Positions 18,233 to 27,164 of a DNA stretch of 64,000 bases are shown piece after piece (positions within the stretch are counted from its first letter, which is position 1; every line of letters begins with the position of its first letter). This stretch comes from Kitasatospora paranensis (GTDB taxonomy: Bacteria > Actinomycetota > Actinomycetes > Streptomycetales > Streptomycetaceae). The position numbers and the translations under genes are program-made. The stretch spans positions 7,068,001 to 7,132,000 of the forward strand of contig NZ_BAABKV010000001.1 of NCBI RefSeq assembly GCF_039544005.1, given 5' to 3'. Below the pieces are notes generated by a model. It had not been told where the DNA came from, made no database searches, and saw only the letters and a list, made by a program, of their open reading frames with translations.

Positions 18233-18252
18233 GCGAGATCAACCAATCTCGC
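18233..18252. repeat. Second small inverted repeat
   Basis: GCGAGAT (18233-18239) and ATCTCGC (18246-18252) form a 7-bp stem with a 6-nt loop, 12 nt from the larger hairpin. Function unknown; it could be a companion terminator or an operator. Confidence 0.3.
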
Positions 18253-18288
18253 GCCGTGAAGAAAGGTAGATCGTCGAGACGCCCCAGG

Positions 18289-18873
18289 TCAAGAGGGTGA
18301 TGCGGGCTCACCGAGGGTGTCGTCGAGGATCCGTCCGGTGACCCCGTCCACCCGCAGATCGGCGTACGGCCGGGTCGGGTCGGTGGCGAAGTGCGCCCGC
18401 TCGGCCCGCGACCAGCCCGCCCAGAACGCTTCCAGGGCGGGGCCGTCGCGCAGCAGTCCGCGGGCGTTGGCCGTCGGGCCGTCAAGTTCCATCCACACCA
18501 GGCGGGCCAGCGCCGGGCGCACCGCCCGGCGGCCCGCACCCACCCTCCAGCAGGACCACCGGCGCGGCCTGCACCCGCCGGACGGGGCCGAACCGGCGCC
18601 GCGTCCAGTCGTACACCGGGTACGCCCCGGCCTCGCCGCGCGCGAACGGCTCCAGCACGCCGGCGCGCAGCCGCTCCGTCCAGCCGAACGGCTCCGCGTG
18701 CGTCGCCAGGTCGTCCAGGTGGACCACCGGCGCGCCCCCAGTGCTCGGGCCAGCCGTCCGGCGAAGGTGGTCTTGCCGGAGCCGGCGTGCCCGTCCACCG
18801 CGACCAGCCGGACGGGCCCCACGGAGGGTGGGAGCGCGCCCATGCGCGCGGCGAGATCGCCCAGGTCGGTCAT
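18289..18873 (-). CDS. Uridine kinase-like P-loop NTPase (two frame changes)
   Basis: The start MTDLGDLAARMG leads into a P-loop, VAVDGHAGSGKTTFAGRLA. In a second frame come VVHLDDLATHAEPFGWTERL and YPVYDWTRRRFG, and the original frame returns for PALARLVWMELDG and a C-terminal helix. This is the layout of small uridine kinase/AAA-18-like proteins of streptomycetes. Restoring one C at 18735-18739 and about two bases near 18545 gives one continuous protein of about 195 aa. A TAGGCT box (18880-18885 on this strand) is 6 nt from the ATG, so the gene is probably leaderless. The substrate is unknown. Confidence 0.75.
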   Translation of the reverse strand: MTDLGDLAARMGALPPSVGPVRLVAVDGHAGSGKTTFAGRLARALGARRWSTWTTWRRTRSRSAGRSGCAPACWSRSRAARPGRTRCTTGRGAGSAPSGGCRPRRWSCWRVGAGRRAVRPALARLVWMELDGPTANARGLLRDGPALEAFWAGWSRAERAHFATDPTRPYADLRVDGVTGRILDDTLGEPASPS

Positions 18874-18988
18874 GCCGCCAGCCTACGGCCGGGCCTGCGG
18901 CGGGCCCGCCGGGCGGCCGGTAGGCGGCCTCCGGCCCGCAGGCGGTGACGGAGCGGCGCGTTTCGGGCATACTCACTTCGCCAGGCTT

Positions 18989-19004
18989 GTGAACGGTCGT
19001 TCAC
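18989..19004. promoter_or_regulatory. Palindromic operator upstream of acyl-CoA dehydrogenase
   Basis: GTGAACG-GT-CGTTCAC: 7-bp perfect arms with a 2-bp centre, about 90 bp upstream of the dehydrogenase start. The form TGAAC-N4-GTTCA is typical of TetR-family fatty-acid regulators. No such regulator lies next to it. Confidence 0.55.
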
Positions 19005-19095
19005 CGCGATCCGGTGACGACCGACCTGACCTGCACCTTTCCGTGCCGGACCCGCCGAACCCGCGGACCGGCCCCGACCGAGGAGACGCCCCGCC

Positions 19096-20259
19096 ATGAG
19101 CCTTCCCGCCACCAAGCCGGTGGACCGCCAGCTGCCCAGCGACGAGGCCCGTGAGCTGCTGACCCTCACCCGGGACCTCGTCGACCGCGAGCTCCGGCCG
19201 CGGGCCGCCGAGGACGAGGCGGCCGGCCGCTTCCCGCGGGAGGTCTTCGGCACCCTCGGCGAGGCCGGCCTGCTCTCGCTGCCGTACGCGGAGCAGTACG
19301 GCGGCGGCGACCAGCCCTACGAGGTCTACCTCCAGGTGCTGGAGGAGCTCGCCGCGGGGTGGCTGGCCGTCGGCCTCGGCGTCAGCGTCCACACCCTGTC
19401 CTGCCACGCCCTCGCCACCTTCGGCAGCGACGAGCAGCGCAAGCGCTGGCTGCCCGGGATGCTCGGCGGCGAGCAGCTGGGCGCCTACTGCCTCTCCGAG
19501 CCGCAGTCCGGCTCCGACGCGGCGGCCCTGCGCACCCGCGCCGACCTGGACGGCGACCAGTACGTGGTGAGCGGCACCAAGGCCTGGATCACCCACGGCG
19601 GGCACGCCGACTTCTACAGCGCCATGGTCCGGACGGGCGAGGACGGCGCGCGCGGCATCAGCTGCCTGCTGGTGCCCGGCGACGCCGCGGGCCTGAACCC
19701 CGCGCCGCCGGAGCACAAGATGGGCATGCGCTCCTCGCCCACCGCCCAGCTCCACTTCGACGGGGTGCGGGTGGACCGCGACCGGCTGGTCGGCGACGAG
19801 GGCCAGGGCTTCCAGATCGCCCTGGCGGCGCTGGACTCCGGCCGGCTCGGCATCGCCGCCTGCGCGGTCGGCGTCGCCCAGGCCGCGCTCGACCTCGCCG
19901 TCGACTACGCCCGGACGCGTCAGCAGTTCGGCCGGCCGATCGCCGACTTCCAGGGCCTGTCGTTCATGCTGGCCGACATGGCGACCCGGATAGAGGCCGG
20001 CCGCGCGCTGTACCTCGCCGCGGCCCGCCGCCGGGACGCCGGCCTCGCCTTCTCCAAGGAGGCGGCGATGGCCAAGCTGTTCTGCACCGACACCGCGATG
20101 CAGGTGGCCGTCGACGCCGTGCAGGTGCTCGGCGGGTACGGGTACACCCAGGACTACCCCGCCGAGCGGTACATGCGGGAGGCGAAGGTGCTGCAGATCG
20201 TCGAGGGCACCAACCAGATCCAGCGGCTGGTGATCGGACGGCACCTCACCGGGAAGTAG
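19096..20259 (+). CDS. Acyl-CoA dehydrogenase
   Basis: A 387-aa FAD-dependent acyl-CoA dehydrogenase. Signature 1 reads GAYCLSEPQSGSDAAALRT (FAD and substrate binding). The C-terminal signature is QVLGGYGYTQDYPAERYMRE, followed by EGTNQIQRLVIGRHL. The glutamate in VEGTNQ (about residue 372) is in the usual position of the catalytic base of short/medium-chain members. It introduces the trans-2 double bond into acyl-CoA and passes electrons to ETF. ATG 19096 is preceded by GAGGAG. Single gene, with a palindrome in its promoter region. Confidence 0.93.
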   Translation: MSLPATKPVDRQLPSDEARELLTLTRDLVDRELRPRAAEDEAAGRFPREVFGTLGEAGLLSLPYAEQYGGGDQPYEVYLQVLEELAAGWLAVGLGVSVHTLSCHALATFGSDEQRKRWLPGMLGGEQLGAYCLSEPQSGSDAAALRTRADLDGDQYVVSGTKAWITHGGHADFYSAMVRTGEDGARGISCLLVPGDAAGLNPAPPEHKMGMRSSPTAQLHFDGVRVDRDRLVGDEGQGFQIALAALDSGRLGIAACAVGVAQAALDLAVDYARTRQQFGRPIADFQGLSFMLADMATRIEAGRALYLAAARRRDAGLAFSKEAAMAKLFCTDTAMQVAVDAVQVLGGYGYTQDYPAERYMREAKVLQIVEGTNQIQRLVIGRHLTGK

Positions 20260-20304
20260 CGCCGGGCTCGACCGCCCGGCGCCCGATCCTCGCGCGCCGG
20301 GCGG

Positions 20305-20721
20305 TCAGCGCCGGGCGGAGCGGCCGCGCTGGGCGGGGATGCGCACCACCGGGCTGTCGCCGGGGGCGCCCGCGTGCGAGAACGGCTGAGTGCGCCAGTC
20401 GAGTTCGGCCGGCAGACTGAGAAGGGCGGCGAGCCCAGCGCCGCCGTCCTCGGCGGCCTCCTCGCACTCGGCGAGCTCGTCGGTGGCGGCACCGGTGCCG
20501 GGGCAGAGCGCCGCGGCGAAGGGGTGCCAGGCGGTGGGCAGCACGGCGTGCTGCGGGAGCCGCTCCTCGTCGCCGACCAGGGCGATCGGCCGGTCGCACG
20601 CGGGGCAGTGCACCCGGACGATCTCCCACGTCTCGGCGTCGCCCGGGTCCACCCCGAGCAGGTACTCCGACTCGGTGCGTTCCTCGTCCTCGCTGCGCGC
20701 GCGGTGGTCAGTAGCAGGCAT
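20305..20721 (-). CDS. Conserved hypothetical protein with a CPAC motif
   Basis: A 138-aa acidic, soluble protein. VHCPACDRPIALVGDEERLP contains a single CxxC pair and a later lone Cys (ALCPG), which could bind zinc or be redox-active. The rest is Ala/Glu-rich with no known domain. It is divergent from the AsnC/Lrp gene across about 215 bp. I do not recognise a function. The position between the dehydrogenase and the Lrp regulator appears typical for streptomycetes. Confidence 0.65.
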   Translation of the reverse strand: MPATDHRARSEDEERTESEYLLGVDPGDAETWEIVRVHCPACDRPIALVGDEERLPQHAVLPTAWHPFAAALCPGTGAATDELAECEEAAEDGGAGLAALLSLPAELDWRTQPFSHAGAPGDSPVVRIPAQRGRSARR

Positions 20722-20935
20722 GTGATCCCCCTCGGATCCGGCCGGCCGTCGTGTCGGCCCCGGCCATCAGCAGCATTTCCCTCCGACGGGGTGTCATAAC
20801 CCTGCACCGCGGTGCACGGTGATGCACGGAGTGTGTCCTTCGCCACATCCCGGTGGCATGTGCCCCCGGATGCGCCCCCGGTGCCACCACCGCGCCGCAG
20901 ACGGGCCACCGCCGGATCGAGTAGGTTTGCGCGTT

Positions 20936-21375
20936 GTGGAGGATCTCGACCAGCGCATCGTCCAGCTGCTCCTCGAGGACGGCCGGATGAGCTACACGGA
21001 CCTGGGCAAGGCCACCGGCCTGTCCACCTCGGCGGTGCACCAGCGGGTGCGCCGCCTGGAGCAGCGCGGCGTGATCCGCGGCTACACCGCGATCATCGAC
21101 CCGGAGGCGGTGAACCTCGCGCTGACCGCGTTCATCTCGGTCAAGCCGTTCGACCCCAGCGCCCCCGACGACACGCCGGACCGCCTGGTCGGCCTGCCCG
21201 AGATCGAGGCCTGCCACAGCGTCGCCGGCGACGAGAACTACATCCTCAAGGTCCGCGTCGGCGCCCCCGGCGACCTGGAGGACCTGCTCGCCCGGATCCG
21301 CTCCGCCGCGGGCGTCTCCACCCGCACCACCGTCGTGCTCTCCACCCCGTACGAGGCGCGCCCCCGAAACTCTGA
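20936..21375 (+). CDS. Lrp/AsnC family transcriptional regulator (frame change at 3' end)
   Basis: The N-terminal HTH reads LDQRIVQLLLEDGRMSYTDL then LSTSAVHQRVRRLEQRGVIR, and the AsnC effector domain follows (EIEACHSVAGDENYILKV, TRTTVVLSTPYEARP). As written, the frame has no stop and runs into the amidohydrolase. One extra C in the C5 tract at 21361-21365 gives the usual end PPKL with TGA at 21373-21375, about 146 aa. A TAGGTT -10 box (20922-20927) lies 8 nt before GTG 20936, so translation is probably leaderless. It is a DNA-binding regulator that responds to an amino acid or related ligand. Confidence 0.88.
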
Positions 21376-21406
21376 CCCGCCCGGCCCGGGGTGCAGACTG
21401 GGGCCC

Positions 21407-23005
21407 ATGACCGAACGCACCAACCGGACCGTGCTGCTCAGAGGCGGCAACGTCTACAGCCCCGCCGACCCCTTCGCCACCGCGATGCTCGTCGAGGGCG
21501 AACACATCGCCTGGGTCGGCAGCGACGGTGCCGCCGAGGCCTACGCGGCCACCGCCGACGAGGTGGTGGAGCTCGCCGGTGCCCTGGTCACCCCGGCCTT
21601 CGTCGACGCCCACGTGCACGCCACCTCCGCAGGGCTCGCCCTCACCGGCCTGGACCTCACCGGCTGCCCCTCGCTGGCCGAGGCGCTGCGCCGGATCACC
21701 GAAGCGGCGCAGGCCGGCGACGGTGTCCTGATCGGCCACGGCTGGGACGAGACCGGCTGGCCCGAGGGCCGGCCGCCGACCCTCGCCGAACTGGACGCCG
21801 CCACCGCCGGCCGCGCGGCCTACCTCTCGCGCACCGACGTGCACTCCGCGCTCGCCTCGACCGCCCTGCGCGCCCTCGCCGAGGGCCTGGACGCGCTCGC
21901 GGGCCACCACCCGGACGGCCCGCTGAGCCAGGCCGCCCACCACGCGGTGCGCCGCGCCGCGCTCGCCCACCTGACGCCCGCCCAGCGCCGCGCCGCCCAG
22001 CAGGCCACCCTGGCCCGCGCGGCCGAGCTCGGCATCGGCGCCCTCCACGAGTGCGCCGGCCCCGACATCTCCTCCGAGGCCGACCTCGCCGAGCTGCTCG
22101 CGCTCGCCGCAGAGGCTGCCGGCCCCGAGGTCTTCGGCTACTGGGGCGAACTCGGCGCCGTCGACACCGCCCGCCGGCTCGGCGCCGTCGGCGCCGCCGG
22201 CGACCTGTTCGTCGACGGCGCGCTCGGCTCGCGGACGGCCTGCCTGCACGCGCCCTACCGCGACGCGGGCCACACCGGCACCGCCTACCTGACCGCCGAT
22301 CAGGTCGCCGACCACGTCGTGGCCTGCACCGAGGCCGGCCTGCAGGCCGGGTTCCACGCCATCGGCGACGCCGCCCTGGACACGGTCGTCACGGGTGTGC
22401 GGGCCGCCGCCGACCGGGTCGGCCTCGCCGCCGTCCGGGCCCGGCGCCACCGGATCGAGCACGCCGAGGCGCTGGACGACAAGTCCGTCGCCGCCTTCGC
22501 CGAGCTCGGCCTGACCGCCTCGGTGCAGCCGGCCTTCGACGCCGCCTGGGGCGGCCCGGAGGGGATGTACGCGCAGCGGCTGGGGGCCGAGCGGGCCGCC
22601 GCGCTCAACCCGTTCGCCGCGCTGCTGAAGGCCGGTGTCCCGCTGGCCTTCGGCTCGGACGCGCCGGTGACCCCGCTCGACCCGTGGGGCGCGGTCCGCG
22701 CCGCGGCCTTCCACCGCACCCCCGAGCACCGGATCTCGGTGCGGGCCGCGTTCACCGCGCACACCCGCGGCGGCTGGCGGGCCCTGGGCCGGGACGCCGA
22801 CGGTGTCCTGGTGCCCGGCGCGGTCGCCAGCTACGCGATCTGGGCGGTCGGCGAGCTCGTCGTACAGGCGCCCGACTCCCGGGTCGCGGGCTGGTCCACC
22901 GACCCGCGCTCGGGCACCCCCGGCCTGCCCGACCTGACCCCCGGCGGAGCGCTCCCGGCCTGTCTGCGCACCGTCGTCCGGGGCCGCACCGTGCACCTGG
23001 CCTGA
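21407..23005 (+). CDS. YtcJ-like amidohydrolase
   Basis: A 532-aa metal-dependent amidohydrolase family 3 protein. The metal-binding motif VDAHVHAT is near residue 70; GHGWDETGWPEG and the later HAIGDAALDTV and RHRIEHAE supply further ligands, with FGSDAPVTPLDPW carrying the conserved Asp. It is cytoplasmic and hydrolyses C-N bonds of an unknown substrate. Start ATG 21407 lies 31 nt after the Lrp stop, so the regulator may control it. A 17-bp hairpin follows at 23021. Confidence 0.9.
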   Translation: MTERTNRTVLLRGGNVYSPADPFATAMLVEGEHIAWVGSDGAAEAYAATADEVVELAGALVTPAFVDAHVHATSAGLALTGLDLTGCPSLAEALRRITEAAQAGDGVLIGHGWDETGWPEGRPPTLAELDAATAGRAAYLSRTDVHSALASTALRALAEGLDALAGHHPDGPLSQAAHHAVRRAALAHLTPAQRRAAQQATLARAAELGIGALHECAGPDISSEADLAELLALAAEAAGPEVFGYWGELGAVDTARRLGAVGAAGDLFVDGALGSRTACLHAPYRDAGHTGTAYLTADQVADHVVACTEAGLQAGFHAIGDAALDTVVTGVRAAADRVGLAAVRARRHRIEHAEALDDKSVAAFAELGLTASVQPAFDAAWGGPEGMYAQRLGAERAAALNPFAALLKAGVPLAFGSDAPVTPLDPWGAVRAAAFHRTPEHRISVRAAFTAHTRGGWRALGRDADGVLVPGAVASYAIWAVGELVVQAPDSRVAGWSTDPRSGTPGLPDLTPGGALPACLRTVVRGRTVHLA

Positions 23006-23020
23006 CCTCCGCGGCCCATC

Positions 23021-23057
23021 GGGGGCGGGCGGACCGGCTGCCGGTCCGCCCGCCCCC
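23021..23057 (+). terminator. Strong hairpin terminator after the amidohydrolase
   Basis: GGGGGCGGGCGGACCGG (23021-23037) and its exact reverse complement (23041-23057) form a 17-bp stem with a CTG loop, 15 nt after the stop. Confidence 0.8.
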
Positions 23058-23110
23058 GCCGCATGTCCGGGGGCCGCGCGCGACGCTCCGTGCACAGGCG
23101 TATCGTCGGT

Positions 23111-23125
23111 ACGAAACCGTTTCGT
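23111..23125. promoter_or_regulatory. Operator of the following TetR gene
   Basis: ACGAAAC-C-GTTTCGT is a perfect odd palindrome 30 bp upstream of the TetR start, in its promoter, as expected for autoregulation. The ACGAAAC half-site is typical for AcrR-like members. Confidence 0.65.
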
Positions 23126-23154
23126 TCCACGCCGTTCGCCGGGAGGTCGCCGTC

Positions 23155-23745
23155 ATGCCGGACGCCGAGCCGAGGGCCCGCCGCAGCAGGCTCTCCGAGG
23201 ACCGCGAACGCGAGCTCCACAGCGCCGTCATCGACCTGCTCCGCGAAGCCGGGTACGACGCGCTCACCATGGACGCCATCGCCGCGCGCACCCGCTCCAG
23301 CAAGGCCACCCTCTACCGCCAGTGGGGCGGCAAGCCCGAACTCGTCGTCGCCGCCCTGCGCAGCTGCCGCCCGATCACGGCCGCCGACATCGACACCGGC
23401 ACCCTCCGCGGCGACCTGCACGAACTCGTCCGGCTGCGCTGCGGCACCTCCGTCCGGGACGCCTCCCTGATGCGCGCCCTCGGCCAGGCCCTGCACAAGG
23501 ACCCGGACCTGATGCGGGCCTTCCGCACCCTCGTCGTCGAGCCCGAGAACGCCGCACTGGACACCATGCTCCGGCGCGGCGCCGACCGCGGCGAGATCAC
23601 CCCCGGCCGACCCGCCGCCCGCTTCGTGCCGCACATGGTGCTCGGCGCGCTGGCCGCCCGCCCGCTGCTGGAGGGCGCCGAGGCCGACCCGGCCTACCTC
23701 GCGGAGTACGTCGACGCGGTCGTCCTCCCCGCGCTCGGCCTCTGA
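23155..23745 (+). CDS. TetR/AcrR family regulator
   Basis: A 196-aa repressor. The HTH is AVIDLLREAGYDALTMDAIA then SSKATLYRQWGGKPELVVAA, and the C-terminal domain contains LHKDPDLMRAFRTLVVEP, as in TetR_C proteins of the AcrR type. ATG 23155 is preceded by GGGAGG. A perfect palindrome at 23111-23125 suggests autorepression. The PAP2 gene follows 57 nt downstream in the same direction and is a likely target. Confidence 0.9.
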   Translation: MPDAEPRARRSRLSEDRERELHSAVIDLLREAGYDALTMDAIAARTRSSKATLYRQWGGKPELVVAALRSCRPITAADIDTGTLRGDLHELVRLRCGTSVRDASLMRALGQALHKDPDLMRAFRTLVVEPENAALDTMLRRGADRGEITPGRPAARFVPHMVLGALAARPLLEGAEADPAYLAEYVDAVVLPALGL

Positions 23746-23802
23746 GCCCCGCCCGCACCCCGCCCCGCGCGTGACCCGCCGACCCGACCCGACAGGACGC
23801 CC

Positions 23803-24587
23803 ATGCCCCTCGACGTCCGGCCGCCTGCCGAGCAGGCCGCCGACCGCCGCCCACCGCTGCTGCGCGAACTGCTGCTCATCGGCGCGCTCTACACCGTGTA
23901 CCGGCTCGGCCGGATCGCCGCCGAGGGACACGTCCCGCGGGCGTTCCGCAACGCCGGCGACGTCTGGCAGCTGGAGCGCTTCCTGCACCTGCCCGACGAG
24001 GACGACGTCCAGCGCGTCCTGCTCCACAGCGACCTGCTGATCCACGCCGCCAACGCCTTCTACGCCACCGTGCACTTCCCGGCCACCGTGCTCTTCCTGG
24101 TCTGGACGTACTGGCGCCGCCCGGCCCACTACGTCTGGATACGCCGGGTCCTCACCGCGCTGACCGGCGCCGGCCTGGCCCTGCACCTGCTGCTGCCGCT
24201 CGCCCCGCCCCGGATGCTCGACGTCACCGGCCTGATCGACACCGCGCAGGTCTACGGGCCGACGGTCTACGGCGACCCGGACACCGACAGCCTCTCCAAC
24301 CAGTTCGCCGCGATGCCCTCGCTGCACGTCGGCTGGGCCCTGACCGTCGCGGTCGGGCTGATCGCCGCCACCCGCAGCCGCTGGCGGTGGCTCTGGCTGC
24401 TGCACCCGGCCGTCACCTACCTGGTGGTCGTCGGCACGGCCAACCACTACTGGCTGGACGGCATCGTCGCGATCGCCCTCACCGGGGCGGCCCTGCTGCT
24501 GCTCAGACCGCCCGGCCGCACCCCGTCGGACGCCCCCGGCTGCCCGGACCGCGCGCCCCGATCCCGGCGTCCGTGCCCGCGTCCTGA
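23803..24587 (+). CDS. PAP2 superfamily membrane phosphatase/transferase
   Basis: The N-terminus is followed by about five membrane helices. The motifs MPSLHVGWALTVAVG and GTANHYWLDGIVAIALTGAA correspond to the PSxH and (S)xxxHYxxD motifs of the PAP2_3 (AUR1-like) branch, which includes phospholipid phosphatases and inositol-phosphoryl transferases. In the written frame there is no stop and the ORF runs into lnt (apparent 850 aa). One extra C in the C4 tract at 24556-24559 gives an end PIPASVPAS and TGA 24585-24587, about 261 aa. It follows a TetR gene that may repress it. Confidence 0.78.
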
Positions 24588-24721
24588 GGCCCGCCCGCGC
24601 CCTGTGACCGCCGCCACCCCGTCGTCCGCGGCCGCACCCATCCGGGGTACCGTCTTGGCACGGCACCCGAGTCCGGGCGAGCCGATGACATGGGCGGCAC
24701 AGCAAGAGAGATGGTGCGCAG

Positions 24722-26355
24722 GTGGCACTGCCGGTGGAACAGGAGCAGCCGGTGGCGGACGAGGAAGCGACGGCCGCACCGACCCGGCCGGGACGCCTGG
24801 CGCGGATCCGGGCCGGCCTGCCCAGGACGGCCCTGGCCGCCCTCTGCGGCCTGCTGTCCGCCGCCGCCTTCCCGCCCTACGACCTGTGGCCGCTGTCCAT
24901 CGTGGGCGTCGCCGCGCTCTCGCTGCTCACCCGGGGCCGCACCCTGCGCCAGGGCGCCTGGACGGGCTTCGCGTACGGCCTGCCGTTCTTCCTCGGGCTG
25001 CTGTCGTGGCTGCGGGTGGTCGGCTGGGACGCCACCGTCGGCCTCTCGGTGATCGAGGCGCTGTTCCTGGCGGCGCTCGGCGCCGCCCTGGCCGCGGTCT
25101 CCCGGCTGCGCACCTGGCCGCTCTGGGCGGCCTGCCTCTGGGTGACCCAGGAGTGGGCCCGCGACCGCCTCCCGCTGGGCGGCTTCCCCTGGGGGCGGCT
25201 CGCCTTCGCCAACACCGCCAGCCCGTTCACCCCGCTCGCCGCGCTCGGCGGCGCCCCGCTGGTGACCTTCGCCGTCGCGCTGAGCGGCACCCTGCTGGCC
25301 TGGGCGGTGCTGCGGCTGCGCGGCCCGCGCCGGGCCCCGCGCGCGGCCGCGCTGGCCTGCCTCGGCGCCATCGCCTCGCTGCTGGCCGGACTGGTCGTGC
25401 CGGTGCCCACCAAGGGCGCCGACACCCTGAAGGTCGCGCTGATCCAGGGCAACGTGGCGCACCCCGGCATGGACTTCCTCGGCCGCCCGATGCAGGTCCT
25501 GGACAACCACGCGACCGAGACCGAGAAGCTCGCCGCCGACATCGCCGCCGGCCGGGCCCCAAGCCGGACGTGGTGATCTGGCCCGAGAACGCCTCGGACC
25601 TCGACCCGTTCTCCGTCCCCGAGGCGTACGTCCGGATCGACCAGGCGGTCAAGGCCGTCGGCGTGCCCACTCTGGTCGGCGCGCTGGTCGACGGGCCGGA
25701 CGCCCAGCACGTCCAGAACGAGGGCATCGTCTGGAGCCCCACCACCGGCCCGGGCGCCTCGTACACCAAGCAGCACCCGGTGCCGTTCGGCGAGTTCGTG
25801 CCCTTCCGTGCGGAGCTGTCCAAGGTGATCACCCGGCTGCAGCGGGTCGCCCGGGACTTCTACCCCGGCGACCACAACGGCGTCATGCAGCTCGGCCCGG
25901 CGCGGATCGGCGACGTGATCTGCTTCGAGGTCGCCTACGACGAGATCGTCCGCGACACCGTCGACGACGGCGGCCGGGTGCTGGTCGTGCAGACCAACAA
26001 CGCCACCTACAACCGCACCGGCCAGACCGAGCAGCAGCTCGCGATGAGCCGCCTGCGCGCCGTCGAGCACGGCCGGGCCGTGCTGATCGCCGCGACCAGC
26101 GGCATCAGCGCCGTGATCGCGCCGGACGGCTCGGTGCTCCAGCAGACCAAGGAGCTCACGCCCGCGATCATCAACGCCTCCGTACCGCTGCGCGACTCCC
26201 GCACCGTCGCCGACCGGGTGGGGGCCGGGCCCGAGTGGGCACTCGCCCTCGCGGGCCTGCTGGCCTGCGGTGCGGTCGCGGCGGGCGCCGTCCGCCGCCG
26301 CCGTTCCGGCGGAACACCTGCGCAGCCGGAGCCGTTGGACCAGGTGGTGCCTTAG
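24722..26355 (+). CDS. lnt: Apolipoprotein N-acyltransferase (one frame change)
   Basis: The N-terminal half is hydrophobic with about six helices (AYGLPFFLGLLSWLRVVGWD, LGGFPWGRLAFANTASPF). The C-terminal half is a periplasm-side nitrilase domain: PDVVIWPENASDLDP holds the catalytic Glu region, PFGEFVPFR is conserved, and IGDVICFEVAYDEIV holds the catalytic Cys. The enzyme adds the third acyl chain to the N-terminal Cys of lipoproteins. The halves are in different frames and join as RAPKPDVV if one C is added at 25557-25560, giving about 544 aa. Start GTG 24722 is chosen by position. FxsA follows. Confidence 0.9.
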
Positions 26356-26471
26356 GGCCCGTCCGCCTGCCGCCGCGCGCACGGCCGGACGCGCCCCAGC
26401 CGCGGCCGGAGGTGCCGGCCGCCGTGCCCCCGGGCGCGCCGGAACGCACCACGACGGAGTGGATCCCTACC

Positions 26472-27041
26472 GTGACCCAGCAAGACTCACCGGCCCGTCC
26501 CGCCCCGCGCAGCCTGCTGCGGCGGGTGACGCCCCTGCTGATCGCCGCCTGGCTCGTGCTGGAGATCTGGCTGCTCACCGTGGTCGCCTCGCAGCTGGGC
26601 TGGTTCACCGTGCTGGTGCTGCTGCTCGCCGGTGTGTTCCTCGGCGGATGGGTGATCAAGCGGGCCGGGCGCCGGGCCTTCGCCGCGCTGGTCGAGCAGA
26701 GCCGTGACCCCAAGCCGCAGCAGGCCCAGACCTCGACCAGCCTCACCGTGCTGGCCGGCGTGCTGCTGATCCTGCCGGGTCTGCTGTCCGACGTGCTGGC
26801 GCTGACCCTGCTCTTCCCGCCGACCCGGGCGCTGTGGCGGATGGCGGCCCGCCGGCTGGCCGCCGGAGCCCTGCGGTCGACGGCCCCGGTGGGTGCGGAC
26901 CGCTTCGCCGACGCGGTGCGCCTGCAGGAGCAGCTGCGTATCCACCGGCCGGACGGCAAGATCGTCCAGGGCGAGGTGGTGGAGCCGGGGCCCGGCGGGC
27001 CGCGCCCGGACACCGAGTACCGCCCGCCGATCACCGGCTGA
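26472..27041 (+). CDS. FxsA family membrane protein
   Basis: A 189-aa protein with the FxsA domain: PLLIAAWLVLEIWLLTVVAS, VLLLAGVFLGGWVIKRAGRR and SLTVLAGVLLILPGLLSDVL give three or four membrane helices, and FPPTRALWR is conserved. The charged tail is cytoplasmic. E. coli FxsA overproduction relieves F exclusion of phage T7, but the normal role is unknown. GTG 26472 is used with weak GGAG upstream. Convergent with rbpA over a strong shared terminator. Confidence 0.88.
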   Translation: MTQQDSPARPAPRSLLRRVTPLLIAAWLVLEIWLLTVVASQLGWFTVLVLLLAGVFLGGWVIKRAGRRAFAALVEQSRDPKPQQAQTSTSLTVLAGVLLILPGLLSDVLALTLLFPPTRALWRMAARRLAAGALRSTAPVGADRFADAVRLQEQLRIHRPDGKIVQGEVVEPGPGGPRPDTEYRPPITG

Positions 27042-27093
27042 CCGCGGTCACCGCCTGAGCGCCGTCACCACCTGACCGCGAGCACGACCGCGA

Positions 27094-27140
27094 GCACGAC
27101 GGAGGGCCCCGGCTGCGCTGCCCGGGGCCCTCCGTCGTGC
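27094..27140. terminator. Bidirectional terminator between fxsA and rbpA
   Basis: A 19-bp perfect inverted repeat (27094-27112 and 27122-27140, arm core GACGGAGGGCCCCGG) with a 9-nt loop, located between the convergent stops of fxsA and rbpA. A short direct repeat GCGAGCACGACC precedes it. Confidence 0.85.
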
Positions 27141-27164
27141 GCTCCCCGTCACCGGGGAGCGCGG

